Assembly (NCBI RefSeq): GCF_028748105.1
Contig: NZ_CP118168.1
Span: forward strand, 248,001 to 312,000
Direction: 5' to 3'
DNA: 64,000 nt
DNA from: Entomospira nematocerorum
Lineage (GTDB): Bacteria; Spirochaetota; Spirochaetia; WRBN01
In this document: positions 17,331 to 26,341 of the stretch, piece by piece
Layout of the letters: each line of letters starts with the position of its first letter
Numbering within the stretch: the first letter of the stretch is position 1
Notes under the pieces: generated by a model
Told to the model about the DNA's origin: nothing
The model's input: only the letters and a program-made list of their open reading frames with translations
The model's database searches: none
Translations under genes and position numbers: made by a program

Positions 17331-19016
17331 ATGAAACTACGCGTCAAACTACTATTATTTATAATCTTATTACTTATCTTATCTATGACTATATTCTTTA
17401 TTGCCCCGCTCTTTAATAAACCCGAGCGATTCCCAGCTATTTATACAAAGGACGTACACAACCCGTCTATCGATCCTCAGCTGCATCACCTATTCCAAAC
17501 CGCACTCCAAGGTGATCCTCACGTATGGCAATATATTCCTCGTAAATATGAGACCTATGATCTGGCTATGATCGCCGTAGCGCATAGTCCATCATCTCAT
17601 ATTCTACGAGATATTCCCCTACGATTTCGAACTTATGAACTAGTTAAAAGTCTCTTTGAGCATAGTGAATCTATCCGTGTCGCTCAGCTAGATACTCTTC
17701 CACTATCATACCTTACCTATGAGATTGCACTCCTTGCAGTGGAGAGCAATACACCAGTAGAAAACTTTAAGGCTCCGCCCAGAGAACAAATTTCTATTCT
17801 TAAGTATATTCCCAAGCAATATCGTGATGCAGATCTCTCCATGAAAGCAGTCTCGCAATTTGGTAAAGCTCTTGAGTTCGTACCAAAACATCTTCGCACC
17901 TATGAGCTCTCTTTAACTGCAGTAACACAGGATGGAAGAGCCTTACAATTTGTTCCCAATCAACTCAAGACTCCGGAACTGATATGGATAGCCGTCGGGC
18001 AAAATAGTAAAGCTCTCAAGTTTGTTCCGAAGTCAAGCCAAACAACAGATCTTGTGCGAATGGCTGTCACAAAGAGTGGATCCGCTCTTGCCTACGTTGC
18101 AAAACAATACCTCACGGATGAAATCGCTCTTTTGGCTGCGAAGGAAAGTTATGCCGGCTTAAACCATACACCTGTAGAGTTTATTACAGAAGAATTTTTG
18201 CTACAAGTATTACAAACAAGAAGGCTATCACTCTCCTCCATTCCAGATGGCGTATTAACCCATGCACTAGCAGAGGAGATCGCGAAGCATGATCGCAACC
18301 TCCTTTCTCGTCTACCTAAAGAATTCAAAACCCCAGAACTACAGATGATTGCCGTCTCTGCTTATGGTAAAGACATCCAATTTATTCCCTCACCTGATCA
18401 AAGTGAGGCGTTAGCACTTGCTGCTGTACAAAATAATGGATATGCTCTTCGATATGTAGCAGAACATCTGCAAACAGACGAGGTGATACTCTCTGCCGTA
18501 CAGAATAATGGATATGCCCTCCAATACATTGCTCCTGAGCAACAAACATATGCTTTCGCCCTGACTGCCGTCAAGACAACCGGCGATGCTCTGAAATATG
18601 TCCAACCGATACACAAAACTACGGAGCTAATTATCCATGCTCTCCAAAAAGATGGGCGTGCAATACAATACCTCAAGATAGAGGAGATTACTCCAGAATT
18701 TGCTACCATAGCGGTCAGTCAGAACGGACGAGCTCTGGAGTTTACTCCACCGGAAATGATTACCGCAGAAATGGCACTGATTGCCGTAAAAAATCAGGGT
18801 ATTGCGCTGCAGTATGTCCCAGTGGCATTAATCACATCAAGCCTCGCTTATGCCGCAATAGAGCAAAATGCCTCAGCACTCCAGTATGTGCCAGAACACC
18901 TCAAAACCTACGATCTTGTTCTCACTGCTGTAAAAAAGTCGCCTACGGCATTAAAATATGTCACCAACTATGACTATCTTCTATCCACGGCAAAGATCGA
19001 TCAGATCGAGCAATAA
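17331..19016 (+). CDS. DUF4116 repeat protein, paralogue of the upstream gene
   Basis: 561 residues with the same plan: membrane segment at about 7-27, then about 18 DUF4116-type repeats (LSLTAVTQDGRALQFVPNQL is typical). The opening part, with IPRKYETYDLAMIAVAHS, parallels the upstream gene. AGGAG lies 10 nt before the ATG, and the 67-nt gap suggests co-transcription. Its last 36 nt overlap the 3' end of convergent hemW. Function unknown; the solenoid implies protein binding. Confidence 0.75.
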   Translation: MKLRVKLLLFIILLLILSMTIFFIAPLFNKPERFPAIYTKDVHNPSIDPQLHHLFQTALQGDPHVWQYIPRKYETYDLAMIAVAHSPSSHILRDIPLRFRTYELVKSLFEHSESIRVAQLDTLPLSYLTYEIALLAVESNTPVENFKAPPREQISILKYIPKQYRDADLSMKAVSQFGKALEFVPKHLRTYELSLTAVTQDGRALQFVPNQLKTPELIWIAVGQNSKALKFVPKSSQTTDLVRMAVTKSGSALAYVAKQYLTDEIALLAAKESYAGLNHTPVEFITEEFLLQVLQTRRLSLSSIPDGVLTHALAEEIAKHDRNLLSRLPKEFKTPELQMIAVSAYGKDIQFIPSPDQSEALALAAVQNNGYALRYVAEHLQTDEVILSAVQNNGYALQYIAPEQQTYAFALTAVKTTGDALKYVQPIHKTTELIIHALQKDGRAIQYLKIEEITPEFATIAVSQNGRALEFTPPEMITAEMALIAVKNQGIALQYVPVALITSSLAYAAIEQNASALQYVPEHLKTYDLVLTAVKKSPTALKYVTNYDYLLSTAKIDQIEQ

Positions 19017-20153
19017 AGCATCGAGGAAGAGTCTCCCCTCTACAGATAATAGTAAGGAAGTTTCACTCTCTTGCATATATGCACCCCACTTCCCTCGCGC
19101 TAGTTGACGCCATGGCTGCATCCCTCTCGATCCAAATCGTTGATGTAAAATCAATTTATCTACACCAATAGTCGTACGCAACCCCATCATATAATGCTCA
19201 AAAAGAAAATCTTGCCGATCTATAACCTCATACTCCCACATATCATGCATATCTATATTACCCCATGATTGTAGAGATCTCTTACCACTCACCCGTATCG
19301 CCGTTCCGTTACGATAAACCAAAGTGCCCACCGCACCAGGACCGATTCCAATATAAGGCTTGAGTTGCCAATAGTGAAGATTTTGACGACTACGATCTAT
19401 GATATCTCGTGCATAGTTCGAAATTTCATACTGCACATAGCCGGCACTCTGTAAAAGTCGTTGTGAAACCTGCCATTGAATACTTCTCTCCTCCTCAGAA
19501 GGAAGGTCTGGGTGATGGCGATACGTTAAGATAGTACCTTGCTCCATCGCTAAAGAGTAGAGTGATATATGTGATGGGCTATACTCTAATACACGATGCA
19601 TATCAGCACAAACAATTTTTTCGGAGTGGTGTGGCAATCCCGCAATCAAATCAAGGTTAAGCCGATCCTTATATGGTTCTAAGTATTGCAGTGCCTGCAC
19701 TGTTTGTTCTAACGTTGTGTTACGCCCTACAGCGATCAGACTCTCTTGATGAAATGTTTGTATCCCCATACTCAAGCGAATATTGTGCCATCTCTCTAGT
19801 TGTAGTGCACTCAACCAGAGGGGAGTGATATCTTCTGGATTCATCTCAATGGTTATCTGCTGAGGTTTGTAGCCTTGTACGATACTTAAAAGTCGAGAGA
19901 CTTGATTTTCCGTGAGCAAGCTTGGCGTGCCACCACCAATATAAACACTCGATAGCTGTCTTATTTTCAAATGTTCCAGTTGCCTTGGAATCTCCATGAT
20001 AATGCGCTCAATAACACGAATTCGCAGGGATTCTTGTACTCCAACTGAACTGAAAAAATCACAATAGTGACACTTATACCAACAAAAAGGAATATGCACA
20101 TACAGCGCATACTCCTGTTTATTATCTAGCTGAAGCGTATCTACATCTATCAT
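18981..20153 (-). CDS. hemW: Radical SAM haem chaperone HemW-like protein
   Basis: 390-residue radical SAM protein. The cluster motif CWYKCHYCDFF (CxxxCxxC plus following Phe-Phe) is near residue 23, then YIGGGTPSLL, TIEMNPED, RLSMGIQTFHQESL and LNLDLIAGLPHHS. These are shared by HemW and HemN; the lack of the extra N-terminal HemN residues and the size favour HemW, a haem-binding chaperone, rather than coproporphyrinogen dehydrogenase. Last gene of the carD operon, 22 nt after uppP. Its 3' end overlaps the DUF4116 gene by 36 nt. Confidence 0.85.
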   Translation of the reverse strand: MIDVDTLQLDNKQEYALYVHIPFCWYKCHYCDFFSSVGVQESLRIRVIERIIMEIPRQLEHLKIRQLSSVYIGGGTPSLLTENQVSRLLSIVQGYKPQQITIEMNPEDITPLWLSALQLERWHNIRLSMGIQTFHQESLIAVGRNTTLEQTVQALQYLEPYKDRLNLDLIAGLPHHSEKIVCADMHRVLEYSPSHISLYSLAMEQGTILTYRHHPDLPSEEERSIQWQVSQRLLQSAGYVQYEISNYARDIIDRSRQNLHYWQLKPYIGIGPGAVGTLVYRNGTAIRVSGKRSLQSWGNIDMHDMWEYEVIDRQDFLFEHYMMGLRTTIGVDKLILHQRFGSRGMQPWRQLARGKWGAYMQESETSLLLSVEGRLFLDALLLDLIDLCRG

Positions 20154-20175
20154 ACGTATAATTAACTCCCGCTAT

Positions 20176-21015
20176 TTATGGCAAAATACCTAATATTCCC
20201 AATAATGATAGTGGTATCAAATATAAGGCAAAATAGTGTAACTTCATCTCACGAATCAGCCGTAGTAAAAACATTAAAGCAATGCATCCCGCAAAAAAAG
20301 CAGATATAACAGCAACCAAAAGAGGCATCCATGGAACTTGACTAGATAAAGACTCAGCTTGACCCTCATGTAATGTTAATAAAAATCCACCCAAAATCGT
20401 TGGGATAGAGAGAAGGAAGGAAATTTCACCAGCACGATCACGGCGAACACCACAAAACAGTGCGGCACTAATCGTTGATCCCGATCGTGAGATACCAGGA
20501 AGAATCGCAAAGCCCTGAAATACTCCGATAATCATGCCTGTCAGAGGAATGCCCCAGAACTTTTTTGCCACTAGTCCACTTGATAATACACTACTCTCAT
20601 CTTTATACTTTTGTGTTACTCTTGATCCAATAATCAAAATAACCGCGGTGTACAAGAATCCCATATAAACCATTTTATGCGATAGCTCTATATCTTTGAT
20701 CAGGATACCTAATGCTGCAGTAACAACGGTTGCTATCACAATGACAGCAATATAGATTAAGTCTTCTCGGTCGTTTGGAAGAGATTTACGAAGTATCCAA
20801 CGAAAAAGCACTTGTATCAAGCGTACAATAATCTTATGAAATACTAAGATAACAGCTCCTAATGTTGCCACATGTAGGGCAAGATCAAATATCAATGGAA
20901 CCTCTTCTAGTCCAAACCAACGTTTCGCCAATAAAAGATGCCCAGAACTGGATATTGGCAAGAATTCAGCAATCCCTTGTAGAATCCCAAATATAAATGC
21001 TTCAAATATATTCAT
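20176..21015 (-). CDS. uppP: Undecaprenyl-diphosphatase UppP (BacA)
   Basis: Membrane phosphatase that recycles undecaprenyl diphosphate for wall synthesis. 279 residues with about eight membrane segments; both active-site motifs are present: GIAEFLPISSSGHLLL with the essential Glu, and PGISRSGSTIS. AGGGA precedes the ATG. It lies 20 nt after ispF, so the operon joins isoprenoid precursor synthesis to use of the C55 lipid carrier. Confidence 0.95.
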   Translation of the reverse strand: MNIFEAFIFGILQGIAEFLPISSSGHLLLAKRWFGLEEVPLIFDLALHVATLGAVILVFHKIIVRLIQVLFRWILRKSLPNDREDLIYIAVIVIATVVTAALGILIKDIELSHKMVYMGFLYTAVILIIGSRVTQKYKDESSVLSSGLVAKKFWGIPLTGMIIGVFQGFAILPGISRSGSTISAALFCGVRRDRAGEISFLLSIPTILGGFLLTLHEGQAESLSSQVPWMPLLVAVISAFFAGCIALMFLLRLIREMKLHYFALYLIPLSLLGILGILP

Positions 21016-21035
21016 CGTCCCTATTACTCACTTTT

Positions 21036-21524
21036 CTATAGTTTATTCAATAAAACAACGACTTGCGCGGAGATAGCTCTGCCTTCTCCTACGGCATCAA
21101 CTCCCTCGGAAGTCTTTGCTTTTAGCCCTATTTGTGCTATATCCACAGATAATAACTTCGCTATTGTAGCACGCATAGCATCCTTAAATGGCTGTAGCTT
21201 GGGTCTCTCCAAATGAATAGTAATATCAATATTGCCAATTATATAACCCCGCTCTCGTATCAGGGGAAGTGTGCGCAAAAGTAAGACTTCGCTAGCAATA
21301 CTCTTATATTGTGGATCGGATGGAGGGAAGTAATCACCGATATCACCTAAAGCTAAGGCCCCCAAAAGAGCATCAATAAGTGCATGTAATACAACATCGC
21401 CATCAGAGTGTGCATAGCTACCGCCATCTGGAGCAATACACACGCCAGCGATCATAAATGGTTGGTTTTTATTTCCAATACGATGTACATCATCACCCAG
21501 ACCTATCCGCACCTGTTGGCTCAT
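21036..21524 (-). CDS. ispF: 2-C-methyl-D-erythritol 2,4-cyclodiphosphate synthase
   Basis: MEP-pathway enzyme forming the cyclodiphosphate with release of CMP. 162 residues with the zinc-site motif GLGDDVHRI (Asp and His ligands), YAHSDGDVVLHALIDALLGA and GDIGDYFPPSDPQY, and the C-terminal KAKTSEGVDAVGEGRAI. AGGAG precedes the ATG; the start overlaps the ispD stop by 4 nt, implying translational coupling. Confidence 0.96.
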   Translation of the reverse strand: MSQQVRIGLGDDVHRIGNKNQPFMIAGVCIAPDGGSYAHSDGDVVLHALIDALLGALALGDIGDYFPPSDPQYKSIASEVLLLRTLPLIRERGYIIGNIDITIHLERPKLQPFKDAMRATIAKLLSVDIAQIGLKAKTSEGVDAVGEGRAISAQVVVLLNKL

Positions 21525-22183
21525 GTGATATCTCCTTGATATGTTATCTTTTTATTATGGACATCTCCGAGCACTGTTACAGCATGATCGCCTAAAACCA
21601 TGGAGTAGAGGGATGCATCATCCGTACAAATAAAGTCTTTTCCCCGCCTATGAGCATCCCATATCTTCTCAAATAGAAAAGCTTGGGGTGTTTGAGCCAA
21701 CACATACTCCTCGCGCCGACACTCCTCGACAATCACGCCATGCTGATTAACTCGCTTCAAACTGTCTGTAACGGGAATGACTGGAACTACTGCGTCATGA
21801 TGTGTTAGTTGTTTCATGATACGCATAATCAGCGACGCCTCTATCCAAGGGCGTGCCCCATCATGGATGAGTACATGATGGGGATGCAGTATATGTATAG
21901 CATCCAATGCAATAGCAACAGACTCTTGACGTGTCTCTCCAGCCGGTGATAGTGATGATGATCTTATAAATTTCTGCATGATTTCCAGGGTTTCATCATA
22001 GTAGGCAGGATGATAGACAACATGTAGATGATCAATACTTACAACCGTATTAATTACGGCAATAATCATCTCCAATGCACTAACTCCTTGAGATAGAGGA
22101 GTTAGCTCTTTTTTAGAACCCCCTCCCATGCGGCTTGATTTTCCACCAGCTAAGAGAATAAATACGGTCTTTTTACTCCTCAT
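21521..22183 (-). CDS. ispD: 2-C-methyl-D-erythritol 4-phosphate cytidylyltransferase
   Basis: MEP-pathway enzyme joining CTP to methylerythritol phosphate. The nucleotide-binding N-terminus reads FILLAGGKSSRMGGGSKKEL; later HVLIHDGARPWIE, VPVIPVTDSLK and AQTPQAF are typical. The frame stays open 22 codons further upstream, but that part lacks homology and lies inside carD. The ATG at 22183 (or one of two ATGs just before it) is preferred; none has a Shine-Dalgarno, so translation is probably coupled to carD, whose stop overlaps it. Confidence 0.9.
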   Translation of the reverse strand: MRSKKTVFILLAGGKSSRMGGGSKKELTPLSQGVSALEMIIAVINTVVSIDHLHVVYHPAYYDETLEIMQKFIRSSSLSPAGETRQESVAIALDAIHILHPHHVLIHDGARPWIEASLIMRIMKQLTHHDAVVPVIPVTDSLKRVNQHGVIVEECRREEYVLAQTPQAFLFEKIWDAHRRGKDFICTDDASLYSMVLGDHAVTVLGDVHNKKITYQGDIT

Positions 22184-22709
22184 CGTCATCATAAAGAATG
22201 TCGATATCTGTAACTGTAGGCTCCAGCTGTCCGTAAATAAGTTTTTCAACCTCTTTATTCGTTTGCTCTAAAGAAGCCGAAATTTCATCAACAAGAAGCC
22301 TTAATGCATCATCAAAAAGCTTACGCTCCTGTACAGGAAGCTCCTTAACCTTGCTACGATGATACAAAGCACGCACAACGGTTGCAATATCTACAACACT
22401 GCCTTGCTTCAGAAGATCACGATTAATCTGATAGCGAGCCTTCCAATCTCCCTTCATAGGCTCACTCTCTTTAGAGATAATTCCTAATGCCTCTTTTGCC
22501 TTTTTCTTAGAAACAATCGGCCGTAATCCCAGCTCAATTGCTTTTTCCACAGGAACAAAGACCGTCATATCAAAAGAGTGAAGATAAATCGTATAATAGA
22601 GACTTCGCTGACCATTAAATTGTCGCTCCTCCAATGCATCCACCCGTCCTACACCCTGTAATGGGTATACAATATTTTGCCCAACCTTAAATTTCACAGC
22701 ACTATCCAT
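22173..22709 (-). CDS. carD: CarD-family transcriptional regulator
   Basis: 178 residues. The N-terminal Tudor-like RNA polymerase-interacting domain (VGQNIVYPLQGVGRVDALEE) is followed by a helical C-terminal DNA-binding domain and an acidic tail ending DDDEE. In mycobacteria CarD binds the beta subunit and stabilises open complexes, notably at rRNA promoters; spirochaete members include Borrelia LtpA. First gene of a five-gene minus-strand operon with ispD, ispF, uppP and hemW. Its near-consensus promoter ends only 6 nt before the ATG, and the divergent lipoprotein gene shares the -35 region. Confidence 0.9.
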   Translation of the reverse strand: MDSAVKFKVGQNIVYPLQGVGRVDALEERQFNGQRSLYYTIYLHSFDMTVFVPVEKAIELGLRPIVSKKKAKEALGIISKESEPMKGDWKARYQINRDLLKQGSVVDIATVVRALYHRSKVKELPVQERKLFDDALRLLVDEISASLEQTNKEVEKLIYGQLEPTVTDIDILYDDDEE

Positions 22710-22715
22710 GCTCTT

Positions 22716-22744
22716 ATTATAAACTAAATTGAAGGTATAGTCAA
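22716..22744 (-). promoter_or_regulatory. Promoter of the carD operon, leaderless geometry
   Basis: Minus-strand TTGACT (22744-22739), 17-nt spacer, TATAAT (22721-22716), then 6 nt to the ATG at 22709. A transcript starting at the normal distance would begin at the start codon. Confidence 0.7.
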
Positions 22745-22766
22745 ACTCTCTATCTTTGTGTATAAT
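22738..22766 (+). promoter_or_regulatory. Divergent promoter of the FliL-like lipoprotein, leaderless geometry
   Basis: TAGTCA (22738-22743), 17-nt spacer, TATAAT (22761-22766), then 7 nt to the ATG at 22774. The -35 hexamer is superimposed on the carD -35 (22739-22744) read on the other strand. Confidence 0.55.
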
Positions 22767-22773
22767 GAGAGGT

Positions 22774-23439
22774 ATGAAGAAGAAAAAGGTCTATACACTC
22801 CTCTTATTCTCTCTTTCTCTAATGTTCGTATCATGCCCTAGACCCGCAGAGGAAGTTGCAATCGATTTTGCCGGTCGCCAAGCCAGCCAGGAGCGAGTCA
22901 GAGTTTACGCAGAAGCACAGATGGTTCGCGAAGAACTCGTTCGTCTTGCCCCAACAAAAGAAGAACGTAAAGCTCGGGAAACCTTTGCAAGTAATGCAGA
23001 GAAGCAAATTCTCTCTGTTTTGACAAAAGAAGAACGAACTATGTATCACAACGAAATGTTACGGCGTCGCTTAGAGCTCGATAATCTTTCCAACCTTGTC
23101 AGTCCAACAAATACAGCATTTTATCAAGATCTTCCCATTATCAGGGGTGTAACAATCGATCTACCAAGCCACTTTTTTACAGTTGAGCTTATTCTTGCGT
23201 ATAATGCCAATGATCGTCGCTTAGGCACAGAGATCTCTGCAGCCAAACTCTCTATTGTCGATCAATTACGTAATCTTCTTATGCAATATCCCGCAAGTGC
23301 GTTCATGCAAGGACGAGAAGAACTTCTGCGAGAGCCTATCCGCCAAAATATTAACGCAACGCTAGCTCGAACTGGTAGCCAAGGCAGTATAACACATATA
23401 TTTATCACACGTTTTGAGATCAATGAAATCCCAGAGTAA
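22774..23439 (+). CDS. Lipoprotein with FliL-like C-terminal domain
   Basis: 221 residues. Basic N-terminus, hydrophobic segment and lipobox FVSC at about 18-21 indicate a lipoprotein. A charged helical region follows, then a C-terminal part (about 130-221) resembling the FliL fold: a strand FFTVELILAY, a helix with IVDQLRNLLMQY, REELLREPIRQNINATLA and a final strand ITHIFITRFEINEIPE. FliL is a stator-associated flagellar protein, normally anchored by a membrane helix; a lipid anchor would be a variant. The match is by pattern only. Upstream in-frame TTG (22756) and ATG (22765) are rejected because they fall in or before the -10 box. Confidence 0.6.
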   Translation: MKKKKVYTLLLFSLSLMFVSCPRPAEEVAIDFAGRQASQERVRVYAEAQMVREELVRLAPTKEERKARETFASNAEKQILSVLTKEERTMYHNEMLRRRLELDNLSNLVSPTNTAFYQDLPIIRGVTIDLPSHFFTVELILAYNANDRRLGTEISAAKLSIVDQLRNLLMQYPASAFMQGREELLREPIRQNINATLARTGSQGSITHIFITRFEINEIPE

Positions 23440-23510
23440 TACACAGGGACACCACTAGATATATTTTTGCACTAGTAAAATAAATTATCGTTACAGGAGT
23501 TTGAAATATT

Positions 23511-24746
23511 ATGAATGCTGCAAAACTTACCGATGGCATCTACAAGGTTGGTGTTAACCTACCAGCAACAAAATTATTTGAAGGACTTTGGCCAATTCCA
23601 AAAGGTGCCTCCATTAATGGGTTCGTTGTCCAGGGTGACAGTATTGCACTGATTGATCTAGTGCAAGACTTCCAAACCTTACCTGAAGAGTATCAACAGG
23701 AACTTACTGAACTTGGCATTGAACAGAGTAAGGTTTCCTATCTTATCGTTAACCATATGGAGCCAGATCATACAGGCTGGCTGGGTAAATTTATTAAAAA
23801 AAATCCCCATGTAAAGATTTACTGTACCTCAAAGACAGTTCCCATGCTTGCCTCATTTTATGATGTTGCAGATAATATTGTACCCATTAAAACAGGTGAT
23901 ACCTTGGATTTAGGGCAAGGCAAGGTTCTCGAATTTTTTGAAACACCGAATGTTCACTGGCCAGAAACTATGATGGTTTTTGAGCGTAGCAGTGGTATTC
24001 TTTTTAGCTGTGATGCGTTTGGTAGCTATGGGGCAGTGGATAATGCCAAATCCTTTGATGATTCCGTTGATGAAGACAAGCTTAAGGAGTATGAAAATGA
24101 GGCTTTGCGCTATTACTCTAATATCGTGGCAGCCTTTTCCCCATTTGTTACGCGTGCTATCAAGCAGCTCGAATCTCTACCTATCAAGATGATAGCACCA
24201 AGTCATGGACTTATTTGGAGAAAGGACATCAGTAGAATTATTGAGCTCTATCGTACCTTCGCAGAGTATGCTACTACCGCTGGGGATAAAAATAGCATTA
24301 CTCTCGTCTGGGGAAGTATGTACGGCAATACAGAAAAGGCACTAGACGCCGTGAGAGAAGCTGTAAAAGAAGCTAATATCACGCTGTATGAACACCGCGC
24401 ACCGGATGAAGAAATAGGAATGGCTCTCTCTGATATTTGGCGTAGTAAAGGAATTATTTTAGCTATGCCTACCTATGAATATCAAATGTTTCCTCCAATA
24501 GCTCATGTTCTTGATGATTGTAATCGTAAAAAAATGTTCCACAAGCACTGTCTACGTATCGGTAGCTTTGGCTGGGTTGGTGGAGCAGAAAAAGAAGTCA
24601 AGGTTTGGGGTGAACGTCTCAAGTGGAATATGCAACCTAGTATTGAGTGGGCCGGTACTCCTAGTGAAGTTGAGTTACAAAAAATCAAAGAAGGTGTGCG
24701 TGCACTCATTGCTAGCATGCATGCAACTCAAACAATCGAAGCTTAA
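23511..24746 (+). CDS. Flavodiiron protein (oxygen/nitric oxide reductase)
   Basis: Soluble enzyme of 411 residues that reduces O2 to water or NO to N2O, protecting anaerobes. The N-terminal metallo-beta-lactamase domain has the diiron ligands NHMEPDHTGW, NVHWPETM, FSCDAFGSYG and APSHGLIW; the C-terminal flavodoxin domain begins WGSMYGNTEKALDAV and includes MPTYEYQMFPPIAHVL. No rubredoxin domain is fused, so an external electron donor is needed. AGGAG precedes the ATG. It is followed by a 12-bp hairpin. Confidence 0.92.
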   Translation: MNAAKLTDGIYKVGVNLPATKLFEGLWPIPKGASINGFVVQGDSIALIDLVQDFQTLPEEYQQELTELGIEQSKVSYLIVNHMEPDHTGWLGKFIKKNPHVKIYCTSKTVPMLASFYDVADNIVPIKTGDTLDLGQGKVLEFFETPNVHWPETMMVFERSSGILFSCDAFGSYGAVDNAKSFDDSVDEDKLKEYENEALRYYSNIVAAFSPFVTRAIKQLESLPIKMIAPSHGLIWRKDISRIIELYRTFAEYATTAGDKNSITLVWGSMYGNTEKALDAVREAVKEANITLYEHRAPDEEIGMALSDIWRSKGIILAMPTYEYQMFPPIAHVLDDCNRKKMFHKHCLRIGSFGWVGGAEKEVKVWGERLKWNMQPSIEWAGTPSEVELQKIKEGVRALIASMHATQTIEA

Positions 24747-24768
24747 TCAATCTACATACCTATCATTG

Positions 24769-24802
24769 TCTGTTGAAAAGAATACACACGCTTTTCAACA
24801 GA
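24769..24802. repeat. Perfect hairpin after the flavodiiron gene
   Basis: TCTGTTGAAAAG (24769-24780) pairs with CTTTTCAACAGA (24791-24802), 10-nt loop. No T-run follows on either strand, so it may act as an attenuator or mRNA-end stabiliser rather than a full terminator. Confidence 0.5.
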
Positions 24803-24825
24803 TAACCTAAACAGGAGATCGCCCC

Positions 24826-25365
24826 ATGTTAATCCATAGGTTTCTTTTTTTTAGCTTTGTCAGTATCATCACTATGGTTCCTTTGTATGCAGAAGAACAG
24901 TGGCAGGAGGATGATTTTCAAGACTTCACGATCATAGAAGAAAAAAAATCACTGCCCCGTATTATTTTAATGCAACCAACTGTCTTATTTTTTGAAGAAG
25001 GTTCCGGATTTTCAGTACATCTCGATGAAGCAAAATATGTATTAGAGCAAGCCTATATTTATATTGAAAATAATCTTACGAGTAACAGTTCTCTTTCAAT
25101 ACAAGAACAGCAAAATCGACAACTTACTCTAGCGATGATTCAGAATAATAGAGAAACCTCTATTGCTCAAATTTTTGGTCGCTATCATAAAGAAAGCCAC
25201 TATATCTACATAAATGTCTTTCCTAGGAACTCCGTTACTAATCAGTCAAGACTTCAGCGTGAATTATGGCGTCCACACCATAATCTATCCCCGGCATTTT
25301 GGCGTATTCGATACGACATTAACAAAAAAGAATTTTTTGGACTAAGTTATGACTTCTTCAGCTAA
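24826..25365 (+). CDS. Hypothetical exported protein
   Basis: 179 residues, family not recognised. A signal peptide is clear (MLIHRFLFFSFVSII..., cleavage probably after VPLYA near residue 23), giving a mature periplasmic protein rich in aromatic and polar residues with an acidic start. AGGAG precedes the ATG. The last 17 nt overlap the ABC ATPase gene, so it is probably translated together with the exporter and may act with it. Confidence 0.6.
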   Translation: MLIHRFLFFSFVSIITMVPLYAEEQWQEDDFQDFTIIEEKKSLPRIILMQPTVLFFEEGSGFSVHLDEAKYVLEQAYIYIENNLTSNSSLSIQEQQNRQLTLAMIQNNRETSIAQIFGRYHKESHYIYINVFPRNSVTNQSRLQRELWRPHHNLSPAFWRIRYDINKKEFFGLSYDFFS

Positions 25366-26341
25366 ACACCCCCCCATACTCACAATCGATAACGTGACAA
25401 AGTATTATGGCAAAAATCTTGCATTAAATAAAATAAATTTTTCACTCTATCCAGGTGAAATCATAGGATTCCTCGGAGTCAATGGTGCAGGTAAGAGTAC
25501 CCTTATGAATATTATTACAGGATACCTTGCTCCTACTACTGGGAATATACTTCTTAACGGACAATCCACATTAATAGATCCCATTATTGCCCAAAAGCAT
25601 ATTGGCTATCTCCCTGAAAATCCTCCCCTATATCATGAAATGACGCCTTTTGAATACTTATCGTTTATTGCTCAAATACGCCTCCCCAAGGCAACTAAGG
25701 AACAGCAACAGAAGGCCATTACATCTATAATGGATACCTTAGCGTTACACACTATGCAACATCGACTTATTGCGCACCTTTCAAAAGGATATCGACAACG
25801 TGTAGGTATTGCATCAACCCTTATTGGCTCTCCTTCACTCCTGATTTGGGATGAACCAACCGCTGGCCTTGACCCACAGCAGTTACAAGAAATTCACCAA
25901 CTTTTACGTAATTTACGTACACATCATACGATTCTCCTCTCTAGTCATATGCTTCATGAAATTGAGTCACTCTGTGATCGTATTATTGTTCTCCACCAAG
26001 GTGAAATCATTCAAAGCTCGACTCCACAAGAACTCAAATCAATATGCCAAAAATTTCAACCAGTCATTCAAATAGAATTTGACTTTCCTATTACGAAAGA
26101 AACTCTCTCCCAACTACAACTAGATCTTCCACAAGATGTTACCATCCATCATCCAGTTTTGCAGAAGGGACTATCATATATGGAAGTACAATTCCCGACT
26201 ACCTTTACAGAGGATAGTCGTAAAGTTCTCTGGCAAGTTATTAAAAAGAATCAATGGGATATTCTACATTTTCATGCACAGGAAATTTCACTAGAAGATT
26301 CCTTTCTTTCTATTACGCAAATGAATCATAAGGAGGCATAA
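25349..26341 (+). CDS. ABC transporter ATP-binding protein (GldA-like)
   Basis: 330-residue ATPase. Walker A GVNGAGKSTLM, signature LSKGYRQRVGIA, Walker B LLIWDEPTAGLDP and the switch His in SSHMLHEIE are intact. The order of genes that follows (permease, GldG-like, DUF4340) matches the ABC-2 type system in which this ATPase resembles GldA of gliding bacteria; in non-gliders the substrate is unknown. The ATG lies inside the preceding gene and the stop overlaps the permease start (ATGA-type overlap at 26341). Confidence 0.88.
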   Translation: MTSSAKHPPILTIDNVTKYYGKNLALNKINFSLYPGEIIGFLGVNGAGKSTLMNIITGYLAPTTGNILLNGQSTLIDPIIAQKHIGYLPENPPLYHEMTPFEYLSFIAQIRLPKATKEQQQKAITSIMDTLALHTMQHRLIAHLSKGYRQRVGIASTLIGSPSLLIWDEPTAGLDPQQLQEIHQLLRNLRTHHTILLSSHMLHEIESLCDRIIVLHQGEIIQSSTPQELKSICQKFQPVIQIEFDFPITKETLSQLQLDLPQDVTIHHPVLQKGLSYMEVQFPTTFTEDSRKVLWQVIKKNQWDILHFHAQEISLEDSFLSITQMNHKEA

